Assembly: GCF_003254565.1 (NCBI RefSeq)
Contig: NZ_QJRI01000176.1
Location: 62,001-126,000, forward strand
Direction: 5' to 3'
Length of the DNA: 64,000 nucleotides
From: Flavobacterium nitrogenifigens
Lineage (GTDB): Bacteria; Bacteroidota; Bacteroidia; Flavobacteriales; Flavobacteriaceae
The position numbers and the translations under genes were made by a program. The notes beneath the pieces are model-generated. The model searched no databases. It was given only the letters and a program-made list of their open reading frames with translations, and was not told where the DNA came from. Each line of letters starts with the position of its first letter. Position 1 is the first letter of the stretch. Below, piece by piece: positions 44,709-52,357 of this stretch.

Positions 44709-45024
44709 AGTTTTCGGTCGCAGTGGCAGTTTTCAGTATAAAAAATTAATCAAAAAATGCCAAAATAAAAATAAAGCGATTTAAGCGATTATTTTAAAAA
44801 TTACACAAAAGTAGGTCGGCATTTTTTAAAAATTCATTTAAACCAATTTATGAAAGCCATTTTTAATTTATCGAATTTATCGAATAAACAAAATCAATAA
44901 TTATTATCTATAAATAATAAAAAACTTACAAATTTTATTTTTACTAGTTTTGTCATTGCGAGGAACGAAGCAATCACACTAAGTATGGTTGCTCTTCAAA
45001 TTAACAAAACTTAAAAAAGAAAAT
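44709..45024. other. Non-coding gap with REP-like left arm
   Basis: 316 bp, AT-rich. It opens with a GCAGTGGCAGTTTTCAG-like remnant near 44719 and contains the left copy of the REP-like repeat at 44952-44979. No gene seen. Confidence 0.6.
44952..44979 (+). repeat. REP-like repeat, left copy flanking the GIY-YIG gene
   Basis: 28-base element with core GTCATTGCGAGGAACGAAGC. Its inverted copy lies at 45355-45382, matching at 26 of 28 positions. The pair brackets only the GIY-YIG pseudogene. Confidence 0.85.
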
Positions 45025-45329
45025 ATGAAACCAGGATTTGTATTATTATAACAAACAAATATCAAACAGTCGTGTATGTTGGAGTAACATCAAATCTCCC
45101 CAAAAGAATCTTAGAACATAAAAACAAAAAATACCCTAAATCATTTTCAGCAAAATACAATCTCAACATTCTAGTTTACTACGAGCAATTTCAATGGATT
45201 GAGGATGCAATTGCAAGGGAAAAACAAATAAAGGCGGGATCTAGAGAAGCGAAAAATAATTTAATACGTTCTATAAATCCAAAATGGGAAGATCTATTTG
45301 ATGAAATTGAAAATATAATGACTATATAA
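45025..45329 (+). pseudogene. GIY-YIG endonuclease gene, frameshifted near its start
   Basis: Small single-domain GIY-YIG nuclease family member. The gene begins ATG AAA CCA GGA TTT GTA (MKPGFV), but a base is missing at 45043-45044, where a Tyr codon is expected, and the frame runs into TAA at 45049. One base restored gives MKPGFV-Y-IITNKYQTVVYVGVTSNL and about 101 residues, the usual length. The remainder, open from GTG 45072, has YVGVTSNLPKRILEHK, REKQIKAGSREAK and NPKWEDLFDE. The lost residue is the first motif's Tyr. So the current product is either absent or lacks the GIY half. Flanking REP-like inverted repeats suggest it was part of a mobile unit. A sequencing error is the alternative. 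Confidence 0.82.
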
Positions 45330-45354
45330 CATAAAATTGTAATGGAAAAACATC

Positions 45355-45382
45355 GTGAGATTGCTTCGTACCTCGCAATGAC
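45355..45382 (-). repeat. REP-like repeat, right copy, overlapping the DCC-family gene start
   Basis: Inverted copy of the element at 44952-44979 (26 of 28 positions). It reads GAGATTGCTTCGTACCTCGC on the plus strand and includes the ATG at 45378 that is the probable start of the DCC-family gene. Confidence 0.85.
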
Positions 45383-45785
45383 TGCAAAAAACAAAAAAAT
45401 AGTTCTTTTTGACGGAGTTTGTAACCTGTGCAGTTCTGCTGTACAATTTATTATAAACCATGACAAAAAAGACATTTTCAGATTTGTTGCATTGCAATCA
45501 GATTTGGGTGTTTTAATCTGTAAACATCTAGGAATCAGTTTTTCTAAAATGGATAGCATTATTTTATATGATCCAAAAACAGCTTACTTTTATAAATCTT
45601 CAGCAATTATCGAAATCGCTAAAAATTTTGGCGGACTTTGGAAACTGACTCCGATTTTTAGAATTGTACCCATTTTTATCAGTGACAGAATTTATGATTA
45701 TGTTGCAAAGAACAGGTACAATTGGTACGGCAAGAAAGAAAGTTGCATGATTCCAACTCCAGAGTTGAAAGCTAAATTTCTTTAA
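45378..45785 (+). CDS. DCC-family thiol-disulfide oxidoreductase-like protein
   Basis: 135 residues, DUF393 family with the DxxCxxC motif in LFDGVCNLCSSAVQFII near the N-terminus, followed by FVALQSDLG, ILYDPKTAYFYKSSAIIEIA and a C-terminal RYNWYGKKESCM. The family is thought to be redox-active, but its function is poorly known. Two starts are possible: ATG 45342, where the first 12 residues would be encoded by the REP-like repeat, or ATG 45378 at the repeat's edge (MTAKNKKIVLFDGVC). The second gives the family's normal N-terminus and is chosen. Confidence 0.87.
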   Translation: MTAKNKKIVLFDGVCNLCSSAVQFIINHDKKDIFRFVALQSDLGVLICKHLGISFSKMDSIILYDPKTAYFYKSSAIIEIAKNFGGLWKLTPIFRIVPIFISDRIYDYVAKNRYNWYGKKESCMIPTPELKAKFL

Positions 45786-45837
45786 AAAATTCCGATTTCT
45801 TAAATTCTAAATTCCAATTATATACTTTATGGAGTTT

Positions 45838-45900
45838 CTTGTGAAGATTTGCTTCGCCTGTTCGCTATCGCTCGAGCCTTGTTTCTCGAAATGAAATACT
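45838..45900. repeat. GC-richer intergenic block
   Basis: A stretch with CTTCGCCTGTTCGCTATCGC and CTCGAGCCTTG words, distinct in composition from its AT-rich surroundings. It resembles, in wording only, the block at 54815-54880. Probably a repeat remnant. Confidence 0.4.
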
Positions 45901-45922
45901 TTACTTAAAACATATTGAATTC

Positions 45923-45958
45923 AAACCCGACAGGTTTTTAAAACCTGTCGGGTTTTCT
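45923..45958 (+). terminator. Terminator after the DCC-family gene
   Basis: Perfect stem AAACCCGACAGGTTT/AAACCTGTCGGGTTT with a three-base loop and T-run, 138 bases after the gene; likely bidirectional. Confidence 0.75.
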
Positions 45959-45979
45959 TTACATATACAATTCAAAACA

Positions 45980-46017
45980 AAAATCCCAAACTCCATAAAT
46001 TTGGAATTTGGGATTTT
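45980..46017 (-). terminator. ettA terminator
   Basis: Stem AAATCCCAAATTCC pairing with a near-complement, with T-run on the minus strand, 24 bases after the ettA stop codon. Confidence 0.75.
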
Positions 46018-46041
46018 AAAAGTTTGAAAATTATTTTTATA

Positions 46042-47733
46042 TTATCTAATCAATTTTCTATATTTCAAACGTTTTGGAGTTAAGTCATTACCAAGACGTT
46101 TCTTTTTGTTTTCTTCGTATTCAGTAAAACTTCCTTCAAAGAAATAAACTTCAGAATCTCCTTCAAAAGCTAAAATATGCGTACAAATTCTATCCAAGAA
46201 CCATCTGTCGTGAGAAATAATTACAGCACAACCAGCAAAATTCTCCAATCCTTCTTCAAGTGCACGAAGTGTATTTACATCAAGGTCATTCGTAGGCTCA
46301 TCCAGTAAAAGTACGTTTCCTTCTTCTTTCAATGTCATTGCTAAGTGTAAACGGTTACGTTCACCACCAGAAAGCATTGAAACTTTTTTGTTTTGCTCTC
46401 CACCACCAAAGTTGAAACGTGATAAGTAAGCTCTCGAGTTAACTTGTTTTCCACCCATCATAATCAATTCCTGACCATCAGCAAAGTTTTCCCAGATTGA
46501 TTTGTTCGGATCAATGTTCGAGTGTGACTGATCTACGTAAGCAATTTTCACTGTATCTCCTACAGAAAATTCTCCGCTGTCAGTAGCTTGTTCACCCATG
46601 ATCATTTTGAAAATAGTAGATTTACCAGCACCGTTTGGTCCGATAATTCCAACAATACCCGCTTGAGGCAAAGTAAAATTCAAATTGTCGTATAATAATT
46701 TATCGCCAAAAGCTTTTGCAACATTTTTAGCTTCAATAACATTTGTACCTAAACGAGGACCATTTGGAATGTAGATTTCTAATTTCTCATCCAATTGTTT
46801 TTGGTCTTCATTCAATAATTTGTCGTAGTTCTGTAAACGAGCTTTTTGTTTTGTCTGACGACCTTTTGCACCTTGACGAACCCACTCCAACTCACGCTCT
46901 AAAGTTTTTCTACGTTTAGAAGCCACTTTTTCTTCTTGTGCCAAACGATTAGATTTTTGATCCAACCAAGAAGAATAGTTTCCTTTCCATGGAATACCCT
47001 CTCCTCTATCTAACTCCAAAATCCATCCCGCAACATTATCCAAGAAATAACGGTCGTGCGTTACAGCAATTACAGTTCCTGAATATTGTGCTAAGTGCTG
47101 CTCCAACCATAAAACTGACTCAGCATCAAGGTGATTGGTAGGCTCATCTAACAACAATACATCTGGCTGTTGCAATAATAAACGGCATAATGCCACACGA
47201 CGACGCTCTCCTCCTGAAAGGTTTTTAATTGGCGTATCACCTTCTGGCGTACGCAATGCATCCATTGCGATTTCTAATTTGGTGTCGATTTCCCAAGCAC
47301 CAAGAGCATCAATTTTGTCTTGTAAAGCCGCTTGACGGTCCATCAATTTATCCATTTTATCTGGATCTGAGTAATTTTCTTCAAGACCAAATAAATCATT
47401 AATTTGATTGTACTCTTCTAAAACTGCCATCGTTTCTGCAGCTCCTTCGCGAACAATTTCGATTACAGTTTTAGAATCATCAAGAATTGGCTCTTGCTCC
47501 AAGTATCCTACTGTATAGCCTGGCTGAAAAACAACATCTCCTTGATAGTTTTTATCAACTCCAGCAATAATTTTTAAAAGTGAAGATTTTCCAGAACCAT
47601 TAAGACCTAAAATACCAATTTTTGCTCCGTAAAAGAAACTCAAATAGATATTTTTAAGAACTGGTTTGTCTGCTCCTTGATAGGTTTTACTCAATTTTTG
47701 CATTGAGAAAATTACTTTCTTATCGTCTGACAT
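46042..47733 (-). CDS. ettA: Energy-dependent translational throttle protein EttA
   Basis: ABC-F protein of 563 residues that binds the ribosomal E site and gates the first elongation step according to ATP level; cytoplasmic, no membrane part. Two ABC domains: the first with Walker A GLNGSGKSSLLK and signature LSGGERRRVALC, the second with GPNGAGKSTIFK and LSGGERNRLHLAM, both with the LLLDEPTN Walker B. The linker region (about 240-315, KRRKTLERELEWVRQGAKGR) is typical of EttA. It is transcribed after a small membrane protein gene, 49 bp apart. Confidence 0.95.
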   Translation of the reverse strand: MSDDKKVIFSMQKLSKTYQGADKPVLKNIYLSFFYGAKIGILGLNGSGKSSLLKIIAGVDKNYQGDVVFQPGYTVGYLEQEPILDDSKTVIEIVREGAAETMAVLEEYNQINDLFGLEENYSDPDKMDKLMDRQAALQDKIDALGAWEIDTKLEIAMDALRTPEGDTPIKNLSGGERRRVALCRLLLQQPDVLLLDEPTNHLDAESVLWLEQHLAQYSGTVIAVTHDRYFLDNVAGWILELDRGEGIPWKGNYSSWLDQKSNRLAQEEKVASKRRKTLERELEWVRQGAKGRQTKQKARLQNYDKLLNEDQKQLDEKLEIYIPNGPRLGTNVIEAKNVAKAFGDKLLYDNLNFTLPQAGIVGIIGPNGAGKSTIFKMIMGEQATDSGEFSVGDTVKIAYVDQSHSNIDPNKSIWENFADGQELIMMGGKQVNSRAYLSRFNFGGGEQNKKVSMLSGGERNRLHLAMTLKEEGNVLLLDEPTNDLDVNTLRALEEGLENFAGCAVIISHDRWFLDRICTHILAFEGDSEVYFFEGSFTEYEENKKKRLGNDLTPKRLKYRKLIR

Positions 47734-47782
47734 TTTTTATTTTTTTTATTACAATTATTTACTTTTTCTAAATTTTAATCTT

Positions 47783-47965
47783 TTAAACTCTGCCTTTCAA
47801 AGCATTGAATACCCACGCATTTGCAAAAAAACCAACTCCAACAGCACCAAATCCCCAGCCTGAAACATCACTGTACCTAAAGATTCCAAGACCTATAAGC
47901 AACAATCCCATTAGCACCATTATTAAAGTAGCCCATCCTAAAATGGTATTTTTATTCATTCCCAT
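47783..47965 (-). CDS. Small two-segment membrane protein (CAL67264-like)
   Basis: 60 residues with two hydrophobic segments (about 8-26 and 36-54) joined by GIFRYSDVSGWG. Matches, by memory, a short membrane protein family widespread in Flavobacteriaceae and named after CAL67264; function unknown. It may be cotranscribed with ettA. An alternative start at its second Met (47959) would remove two residues. Confidence 0.75.
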   Translation of the reverse strand: MGMNKNTILGWATLIMVLMGLLLIGLGIFRYSDVSGWGFGAVGVGFFANAWVFNALKGRV

Positions 47966-48026
47966 AGTTTTATAAATATTTTAATGCAAAATTTTTAGAA
48001 AGGCAAATATCGTGAATTTTAACGGC

Positions 48027-49031
48027 TTAATTAAAAATTTTATACAGCATTTCTTTTAACAAATCAGATTGAGGTAAAGCATTAGCTCCCACACCTTTAC
48101 TCTTAACATCAATATCACGCAAAGCACCAACAATCTGACTTACTTTTCGCATTGGATAATTTTTTACTGCCAAATCATACTCTTTTAAGAAATACGGATT
48201 AACTCCAAGTGCTGATGCCACATTTTTAGGACTTTTATCTTTTAATCCATGATATTTTAGGAGTTGCACAAAAAAACCGAATACCAAACCAGTAGTCATA
48301 ACCAAAGGATATTCTTTCGGATTATGAGCAAAATTTTCTGCTATCTTATATGCCTTCAACTGATTGCGTTCTCCAATTGCTTTTCGAAGTTCAAATACAT
48401 TATAATCTTTACTAAAACCAATATTTTCTTCAATATGTTCTGCCGTAATCATAGTTCCTTGCGGTAAAATAATCTGCAGTTTTTCTAGCTCATTATTAAT
48501 TTTACTCAAATCTGTTCCTAAAAACTCCACTAACATTGCATTAGCTTTTGGATCGATAGTATATTTCTTTCCAGCCAAAACACGCTTAATCCAGTCTCCT
48601 ACTTGGTTTTCGTATAGTTTTTTACTCTCATAAACAACGCCTTTCTGAGCTAATAATTTGGTAACTTTCTTGCGTTTATCCAGCGTTTTATATTTATAAC
48701 AAAAAACCAAAACAGTTGTTTGCATCGGATTATCAACATAAGATTCAATTTTATCAATTGTTCTTGACAAATCTTGTGCTTCTTTCACTATAACAACTTG
48801 ACGTTCAGCCATCATAGGATAGCGCTTGGCCGTTGAAATAATATCATCTACAGAAACATCTCTTCCGTATAAAACTGTCTGATTAAAACCTTTTTCTTCT
48901 TCAGCCAAAACATTCTCTTCAATATATTCCGATAATTTATCTATATAATAAGGTTCTTCACCCATTAAAAAATAAATCGGTTTAATATCTCCGGCTTTTA
49001 TATCATTAACAATTTTTACTACTTCGTCCAT
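48027..49031 (-). CDS. holA: DNA polymerase III, delta subunit
   Basis: Clamp-loader subunit that opens the beta sliding clamp. 334 residues: an N-terminal domain with PIYFLMGEEPYYIDKL, AAA+-like middle region with MMAERQVVIVKEAQ and VLVFCYKYKTLDKR, and C-terminal helical domain with NVFELRKAIGERN and LGVNPYFLKEYDLA. Length and motifs agree with HolA. It is divergent from the HsdR-N-like gene at 49125, with an inverted repeat between. Confidence 0.92.
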   Translation of the reverse strand: MDEVVKIVNDIKAGDIKPIYFLMGEEPYYIDKLSEYIEENVLAEEEKGFNQTVLYGRDVSVDDIISTAKRYPMMAERQVVIVKEAQDLSRTIDKIESYVDNPMQTTVLVFCYKYKTLDKRKKVTKLLAQKGVVYESKKLYENQVGDWIKRVLAGKKYTIDPKANAMLVEFLGTDLSKINNELEKLQIILPQGTMITAEHIEENIGFSKDYNVFELRKAIGERNQLKAYKIAENFAHNPKEYPLVMTTGLVFGFFVQLLKYHGLKDKSPKNVASALGVNPYFLKEYDLAVKNYPMRKVSQIVGALRDIDVKSKGVGANALPQSDLLKEMLYKIFN

Positions 49032-49042
49032 TCAATCTTTTA

Positions 49043-49097
49043 TTTCAAGTTTAAAGTTTCAAGCCCTGTTTCAAAACTTGAAACTTTAAACTTGAAA
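49043..49097. repeat. Perfect 21-bp inverted repeat (CTTGAAACTTTAAACTTGAAA type)
   Basis: Arms 49043-49063 and 49077-49097 are perfect complements around a 13-base loop, in the gap between holA and the divergent gene. The same words form the inverted repeat at 52298-52351. Confidence 0.85.
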
Positions 49098-49112
49098 CCT
49101 GAAACTATTTTA

Positions 49113-49120
49113 TATTTTTG
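49113..49120 (+). promoter_or_regulatory. -7 element for the HsdR-N-like gene
   Basis: TATTTTTG, four bases before the ATG at 49125, so the transcript would be almost leaderless. An upstream in-frame TTG at 49092 lies before this promoter. Confidence 0.5.
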
Positions 49121-49124
49121 CTTT

Positions 49125-49577
49125 ATGCTTAAACTTAATTTCCCAGCTTACACTTTCCGATTCAAAAATAGCGAAAATAAAGTGTCTATTTTTGATGAAA
49201 TCAGGAAAAAATTTATAATTCTAACACCAGAAGAATGGGTTCGTCAGCACGTTGTTCATTTTCTGATGCATGAAAAAAAATATCCCAAATCGCTTATTAA
49301 CGTAGAGAAAGTTTTAACTGTCAACGGATTACGAAAACGCTATGATGTGGTTGTATTTAACTCAGACGGTTCTATACATATATTAGTAGAATGCAAAGCC
49401 CCCGAAGTTAAAATCTCACAGGCAACTTTTGATCAAATTGCCCGTTACAATATGACAATGCAGGCACGGTTTTTGAATGTCACAAACGGACTAAACCATT
49501 TTTACTGTCAGATGGATTTTGAAAACGAAAAATATGAGTTTTTAAGAAACCTACCCGACTATAAAGAAAACCATTAA
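49125..49577 (+). CDS. Stand-alone HsdR N-terminal-like nuclease domain protein
   Basis: 150 residues, matching the type I restriction enzyme R protein N-terminal domain (HSDR_N_2): LTPEEWVRQHVVHFL, RKRYDVVVFNSDGSIHILVECKAP (split here as RYDVVVF and ILVECKAP) and ISQATFDQIARYN. The pattern Asp in RYDVVVF, then Glu-Cys-Lys in VECKAP is a PD-(D/E)xK nuclease core. There is no helicase domain and no hsdM/hsdS nearby, so it is not a restriction system as such; its conservation in Bacteroidota suggests a housekeeping nuclease. Start at ATG 49125, after the -7 element. The glycosyltransferase gene follows 21 bp later. Confidence 0.85.
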   Translation: MLKLNFPAYTFRFKNSENKVSIFDEIRKKFIILTPEEWVRQHVVHFLMHEKKYPKSLINVEKVLTVNGLRKRYDVVVFNSDGSIHILVECKAPEVKISQATFDQIARYNMTMQARFLNVTNGLNHFYCQMDFENEKYEFLRNLPDYKENH

Positions 49578-49598
49578 AAATAAATAATTAGAATACTT

Positions 49599-50618
49599 TT
49601 GGATAAAATAGCAGTTGTCATTTTAAATTGGAACGGAGTTAAATTGCTAGAGCAGTTTTTACCATCTGTTATTCAGTTTTCAGAAGGAGCAGCAATTTAT
49701 GTTGCCGACAATGATTCTACAGATAATTCTGTTGCATTTGTAACAGAGAAATTCCCTACCGTAAAAATTGTAAAAAACTCAGGCAATCATGGTTTTGCAA
49801 AAGGCTATAATGATGCCCTACAACATATTAATGCAGAAATATATGCATTAGTAAATTCAGATATAGAAGTTACAGAAAATTGGCTTAAACCAATTCTTGA
49901 AACTTTCGAACAAGAAAAGCAAACTGCTATTATTCAACCAAAAATTCTAGATTTTAAGAATAAGGAATATTTTGAATATGCAGGCGCAGCAGGTGGCTTT
50001 ATTGATAAATATGGTTTTCCTTTCTGCAGAGGAAGAGTGTTTGAAACCGTTGAAAAAGATAACGGACAATATGATGACAACATTGAATTGTTCTGGGCTT
50101 CGGGCGCTTGTTTCTTTATAAGAAAAAATGTTTATCATGAACTAGGAGGTTTTGACGAAAGCTTCTTTGCACATCAGGAAGAAATAGATTTATGCTGGAG
50201 GGCCGCAAATGAAGGACATATTATAAAATACAATTCGCAATCTGTTGTTTTCCATGTTGGCGGTGCAACATTACAGCAAGGAAACCCAAAGAAAACCTAT
50301 TTGAATTTTAGAAATTCATTATTAATGATGGTCAAAAATCTGCCAAAAAGAGGATTATTCTGGGTGATATTCTTCCGTATGGTTTTAGATGGTATTGCTG
50401 GCATCCGTTTTCTTACACAAGGCAAGTTCGCCCATACTTTTGCTATTTTAAAAGCGCATTTTTCATTTTATTGCTTATCTTTAAAATATTTCAAAAAGCG
50501 AAAAGATTTTCAAATACAGCAATACTATATGGTAAAAAGTATCGTTTTCCTTTACTATATAAGAAAATTGGCCTTATTTAAAGAAATCTTTAACAGTATT
50601 CAAAATATTAAAAGCTAA
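49599..50618 (+). CDS. Family 2 glycosyltransferase
   Basis: 339 residues. GT-A fold with VVILNWNGVKLLEQFLPS at the N-terminus, VADNDSTDNS, NHGFAKGYNDAL, LVNSDIEV (the DxD-like motif) and FWASGACFFIRK; the C-terminal third is hydrophobic and basic (LFWVIFFRMVLDGIAG), probably membrane-associated. Rhamnosyl- or glucosyl-transferase of envelope polysaccharide is likely, acceptor unknown. Start is TTG at 49599: no ATG is near, and the N-terminal motif begins five codons in. A TAnnTTTG match overlaps the TTG, but no ATG lies downstream that could use it, so the match is taken as chance. Confidence 0.9.
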   Translation: MDKIAVVILNWNGVKLLEQFLPSVIQFSEGAAIYVADNDSTDNSVAFVTEKFPTVKIVKNSGNHGFAKGYNDALQHINAEIYALVNSDIEVTENWLKPILETFEQEKQTAIIQPKILDFKNKEYFEYAGAAGGFIDKYGFPFCRGRVFETVEKDNGQYDDNIELFWASGACFFIRKNVYHELGGFDESFFAHQEEIDLCWRAANEGHIIKYNSQSVVFHVGGATLQQGNPKKTYLNFRNSLLMMVKNLPKRGLFWVIFFRMVLDGIAGIRFLTQGKFAHTFAILKAHFSFYCLSLKYFKKRKDFQIQQYYMVKSIVFLYYIRKLALFKEIFNSIQNIKS

Positions 50619-50623
50619 ATTTG
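50616..50623 (+). promoter_or_regulatory. -7 element for the OmpA-family gene
   Basis: TAAATTTG, 28 bases before the ATG at 50652, overlapping the stop codon of the glycosyltransferase gene. Confidence 0.5.
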
Positions 50624-50651
50624 TAATTCAAGTCTAATTAAAATTAAATTT

Positions 50652-51485
50652 ATGAGAAAAATAGTTATCGCACTATCAGTATTAATGGCTCTAACATCAT
50701 GTGTTTCTAAAAAGAAATATGCTGAGTTGGAAGCTAAAAACAAAGAGACTCAAGATTTGTTAAACTCATGTACTGTAAAATTAAATACGTGCTTAGAAGA
50801 AAAAGCTGGATTAGCTGCTACAGCCGAAAGCTACAAACAACATAATCAAGATTTAATCAATAGTTCTAAAGATTTAACTATCTTAACTACTAAAGGTGCT
50901 GAAAACCTTGAAAAATCTCTTGAAAGTTTAAAAGAAAAAGATTTGAAAATTTCTAGACTTCAAGATGCTTTAACTAAAAAAGACAGTGTTACTTTAGCAC
51001 TAGTTACAAGCTTGAAAGGCGCTGTAGGTATTAACGATCCAGACATCGAAATCAATGTTGAAAAAGGAGTTGTATTTATCTCTATCGCTGATAAATTATT
51101 ATTCAAAAGCGGAAGCTATGAAGTAAGCGACAAAGCAAAAACTGTATTAGGAAAAGTTGCTAAAGTTGTGAACGACAAACCTGATTTCGAATGTATGGTT
51201 GAAGGTCATACTGATAACGTTCCATATAAGAGTAATGGAATTATCTTAGACAACTGGGATTTAAGTGTTAAACGTTCTACTTCTATCGTTCGTGTATTAA
51301 CAAATGATCTTGGTGTAAACCCAGCTAAATTAATCGCTGCTGGTAGAAGCTCTTACGTTCCATTAGTTTCTAACGATACTGCAGAAGACAGAGCTCGTAA
51401 TAGAAGAACTCGTATTGTTGTTATGCCAAAAATCGATCAATTCTATGATATGATTGAAAAAGAAATGAAAAAACAAGCTAAATAA
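50652..51485 (+). CDS. OmpA-family peptidoglycan-binding lipoprotein
   Basis: 277 residues. Lipobox ALTSC (Cys17), a coiled-coil stalk (about 22-110, with KEKDLKISRLQDALTKKD), then a C-terminal OmpA domain (about 130-265) with VEGHTDNVPYK, DNWDLSVKRST and EDRARNRRTRIVVMPK, the peptidoglycan-binding signature (Asp and Arg). It links the outer membrane to the cell wall. A palindromic terminator follows directly. Single gene with its own promoter. Confidence 0.92.
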   Translation: MRKIVIALSVLMALTSCVSKKKYAELEAKNKETQDLLNSCTVKLNTCLEEKAGLAATAESYKQHNQDLINSSKDLTILTTKGAENLEKSLESLKEKDLKISRLQDALTKKDSVTLALVTSLKGAVGINDPDIEINVEKGVVFISIADKLLFKSGSYEVSDKAKTVLGKVAKVVNDKPDFECMVEGHTDNVPYKSNGIILDNWDLSVKRSTSIVRVLTNDLGVNPAKLIAAGRSSYVPLVSNDTAEDRARNRRTRIVVMPKIDQFYDMIEKEMKKQAK

Positions 51486-51514
51486 ATCCTTGTTTTACAT
51501 ACTATAAAAACAGA

Positions 51515-51540
51515 AAAAGCAGGTCAATTGACCTGCTTTT
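51515..51540 (+). terminator. Terminator after the OmpA-family gene
   Basis: Perfect palindrome AAAAGCAGGTCAA/TTGACCTGCTTTT, 29 bases after the stop codon. Confidence 0.85.
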
Positions 51541-51654
51541 ATGTATTCTTAATCTTTCAAATTAAGAATAACATTATCTTTAAGTAACTAACTAAATTTT
51601 AACATAATAAAGTTACTCATTATTTTTTGTTTTTTATGCTTTTAGTGTATTTTT

Positions 51655-52275
51655 TTACAAAATATCAATATCCCCTTTACCTTCTCTTACTATAACTGGC
51701 TCATGTTCAGAAAGATCAATAATTGTTGACCCTACATTATCTCCATAGCCACCATCTATTACCATATCTACGAGGTGCTGCCATTTTTCAAAAATCAATT
51801 CTGGATCTGTAGTATATTCTATTACATCATCTTCATCGCGAATAGAAGTAGAAACAACAGGATTTCCTAACTGGCGAACAATTTCTAAAATGATATTATT
51901 ATCAGGAACACGAATACCAACTGTCGTTTTCTTTTTAAACTCTTTTGGTAAATTATTGTTTCCTGGTAAAATAAAAGTATAAGGCCCTGGAAGAGCTCTC
52001 TTCAATATCTTAAAAGTTGATGTATCAATCTGACGCACATAATCTGATAAATTGCTCAAATCATGACAGATAAAAGAAAATTTGGCTTTATCTAATTTCA
52101 CTCCTTTTATTTTAGCAATCTTTTCTAAAGCTCTAGAATTGGTAATATCACAACCTAAACCATAAACAGTATCTGTCGGATAAATTACCAAACCACCATT
52201 CTGAAGGACTTTTACCACTTTTGCAATTGCCGCTTCACTAGGTTTATCTGGATATATTTTTATAAATTCAGCCAT
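51655..52275 (-). CDS. tsaC: L-threonylcarbamoyladenylate synthase
   Basis: 206 residues, TsaC/Sua5/YwlC family. Makes threonylcarbamoyl-AMP from threonine, bicarbonate and ATP for tRNA t6A. Motifs GGLVIYPTDTVYGLGCD, LPGPYTFILPG, VGIRVPDN and VSTSIRDEDD are conserved; it lacks the Sua5 C-terminal domain. The frame is open upstream to an ATG at 52299, which lies at the edge of an inverted repeat; the ATG at 52275 (MAEFIKIYPDKP) gives the usual N-terminus. Confidence 0.92.
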   Translation of the reverse strand: MAEFIKIYPDKPSEAAIAKVVKVLQNGGLVIYPTDTVYGLGCDITNSRALEKIAKIKGVKLDKAKFSFICHDLSNLSDYVRQIDTSTFKILKRALPGPYTFILPGNNNLPKEFKKKTTVGIRVPDNNIILEIVRQLGNPVVSTSIRDEDDVIEYTTDPELIFEKWQHLVDMVIDGGYGDNVGSTIIDLSEHEPVIVREGKGDIDIL

Positions 52276-52297
52276 AATTTTTAGTTTATTTTGTTTC

Positions 52298-52351
52298 ATG
52301 TTCCAAGTTTCAAGTTAACTTACATAACCTAAAACTTGAAACCTGAAACAT
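52298..52351. repeat. Inverted repeat of the CTTGAAACTTGAAA type
   Basis: Arms 52298-52316 and 52333-52351 are complementary at 17 of 19 positions; words match the repeat at 49043-49097. It fills the gap between tsaC and the helicase gene. Confidence 0.75.
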
Positions 52352-52357
52352 ATTTTT

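Noticed and set aside
45072..45329. Intact short GIY-YIG gene starting at GTG 45072
   Set aside because: The N-terminal family motif is encoded just upstream in another frame after a normal ATG at 45025; a one-base loss explains the split better than a true short gene.
49125..49577. Type I restriction-modification system
   Set aside because: Only an R-subunit N-terminal-like domain is present; there is no helicase, methylase or specificity gene nearby.
49594..49601. TACTTTTG as promoter of the glycosyltransferase gene
   Set aside because: It overlaps the only usable start codon and no later start exists before the first catalytic motif, so the match is probably chance; the gene is likely read through from 49125.
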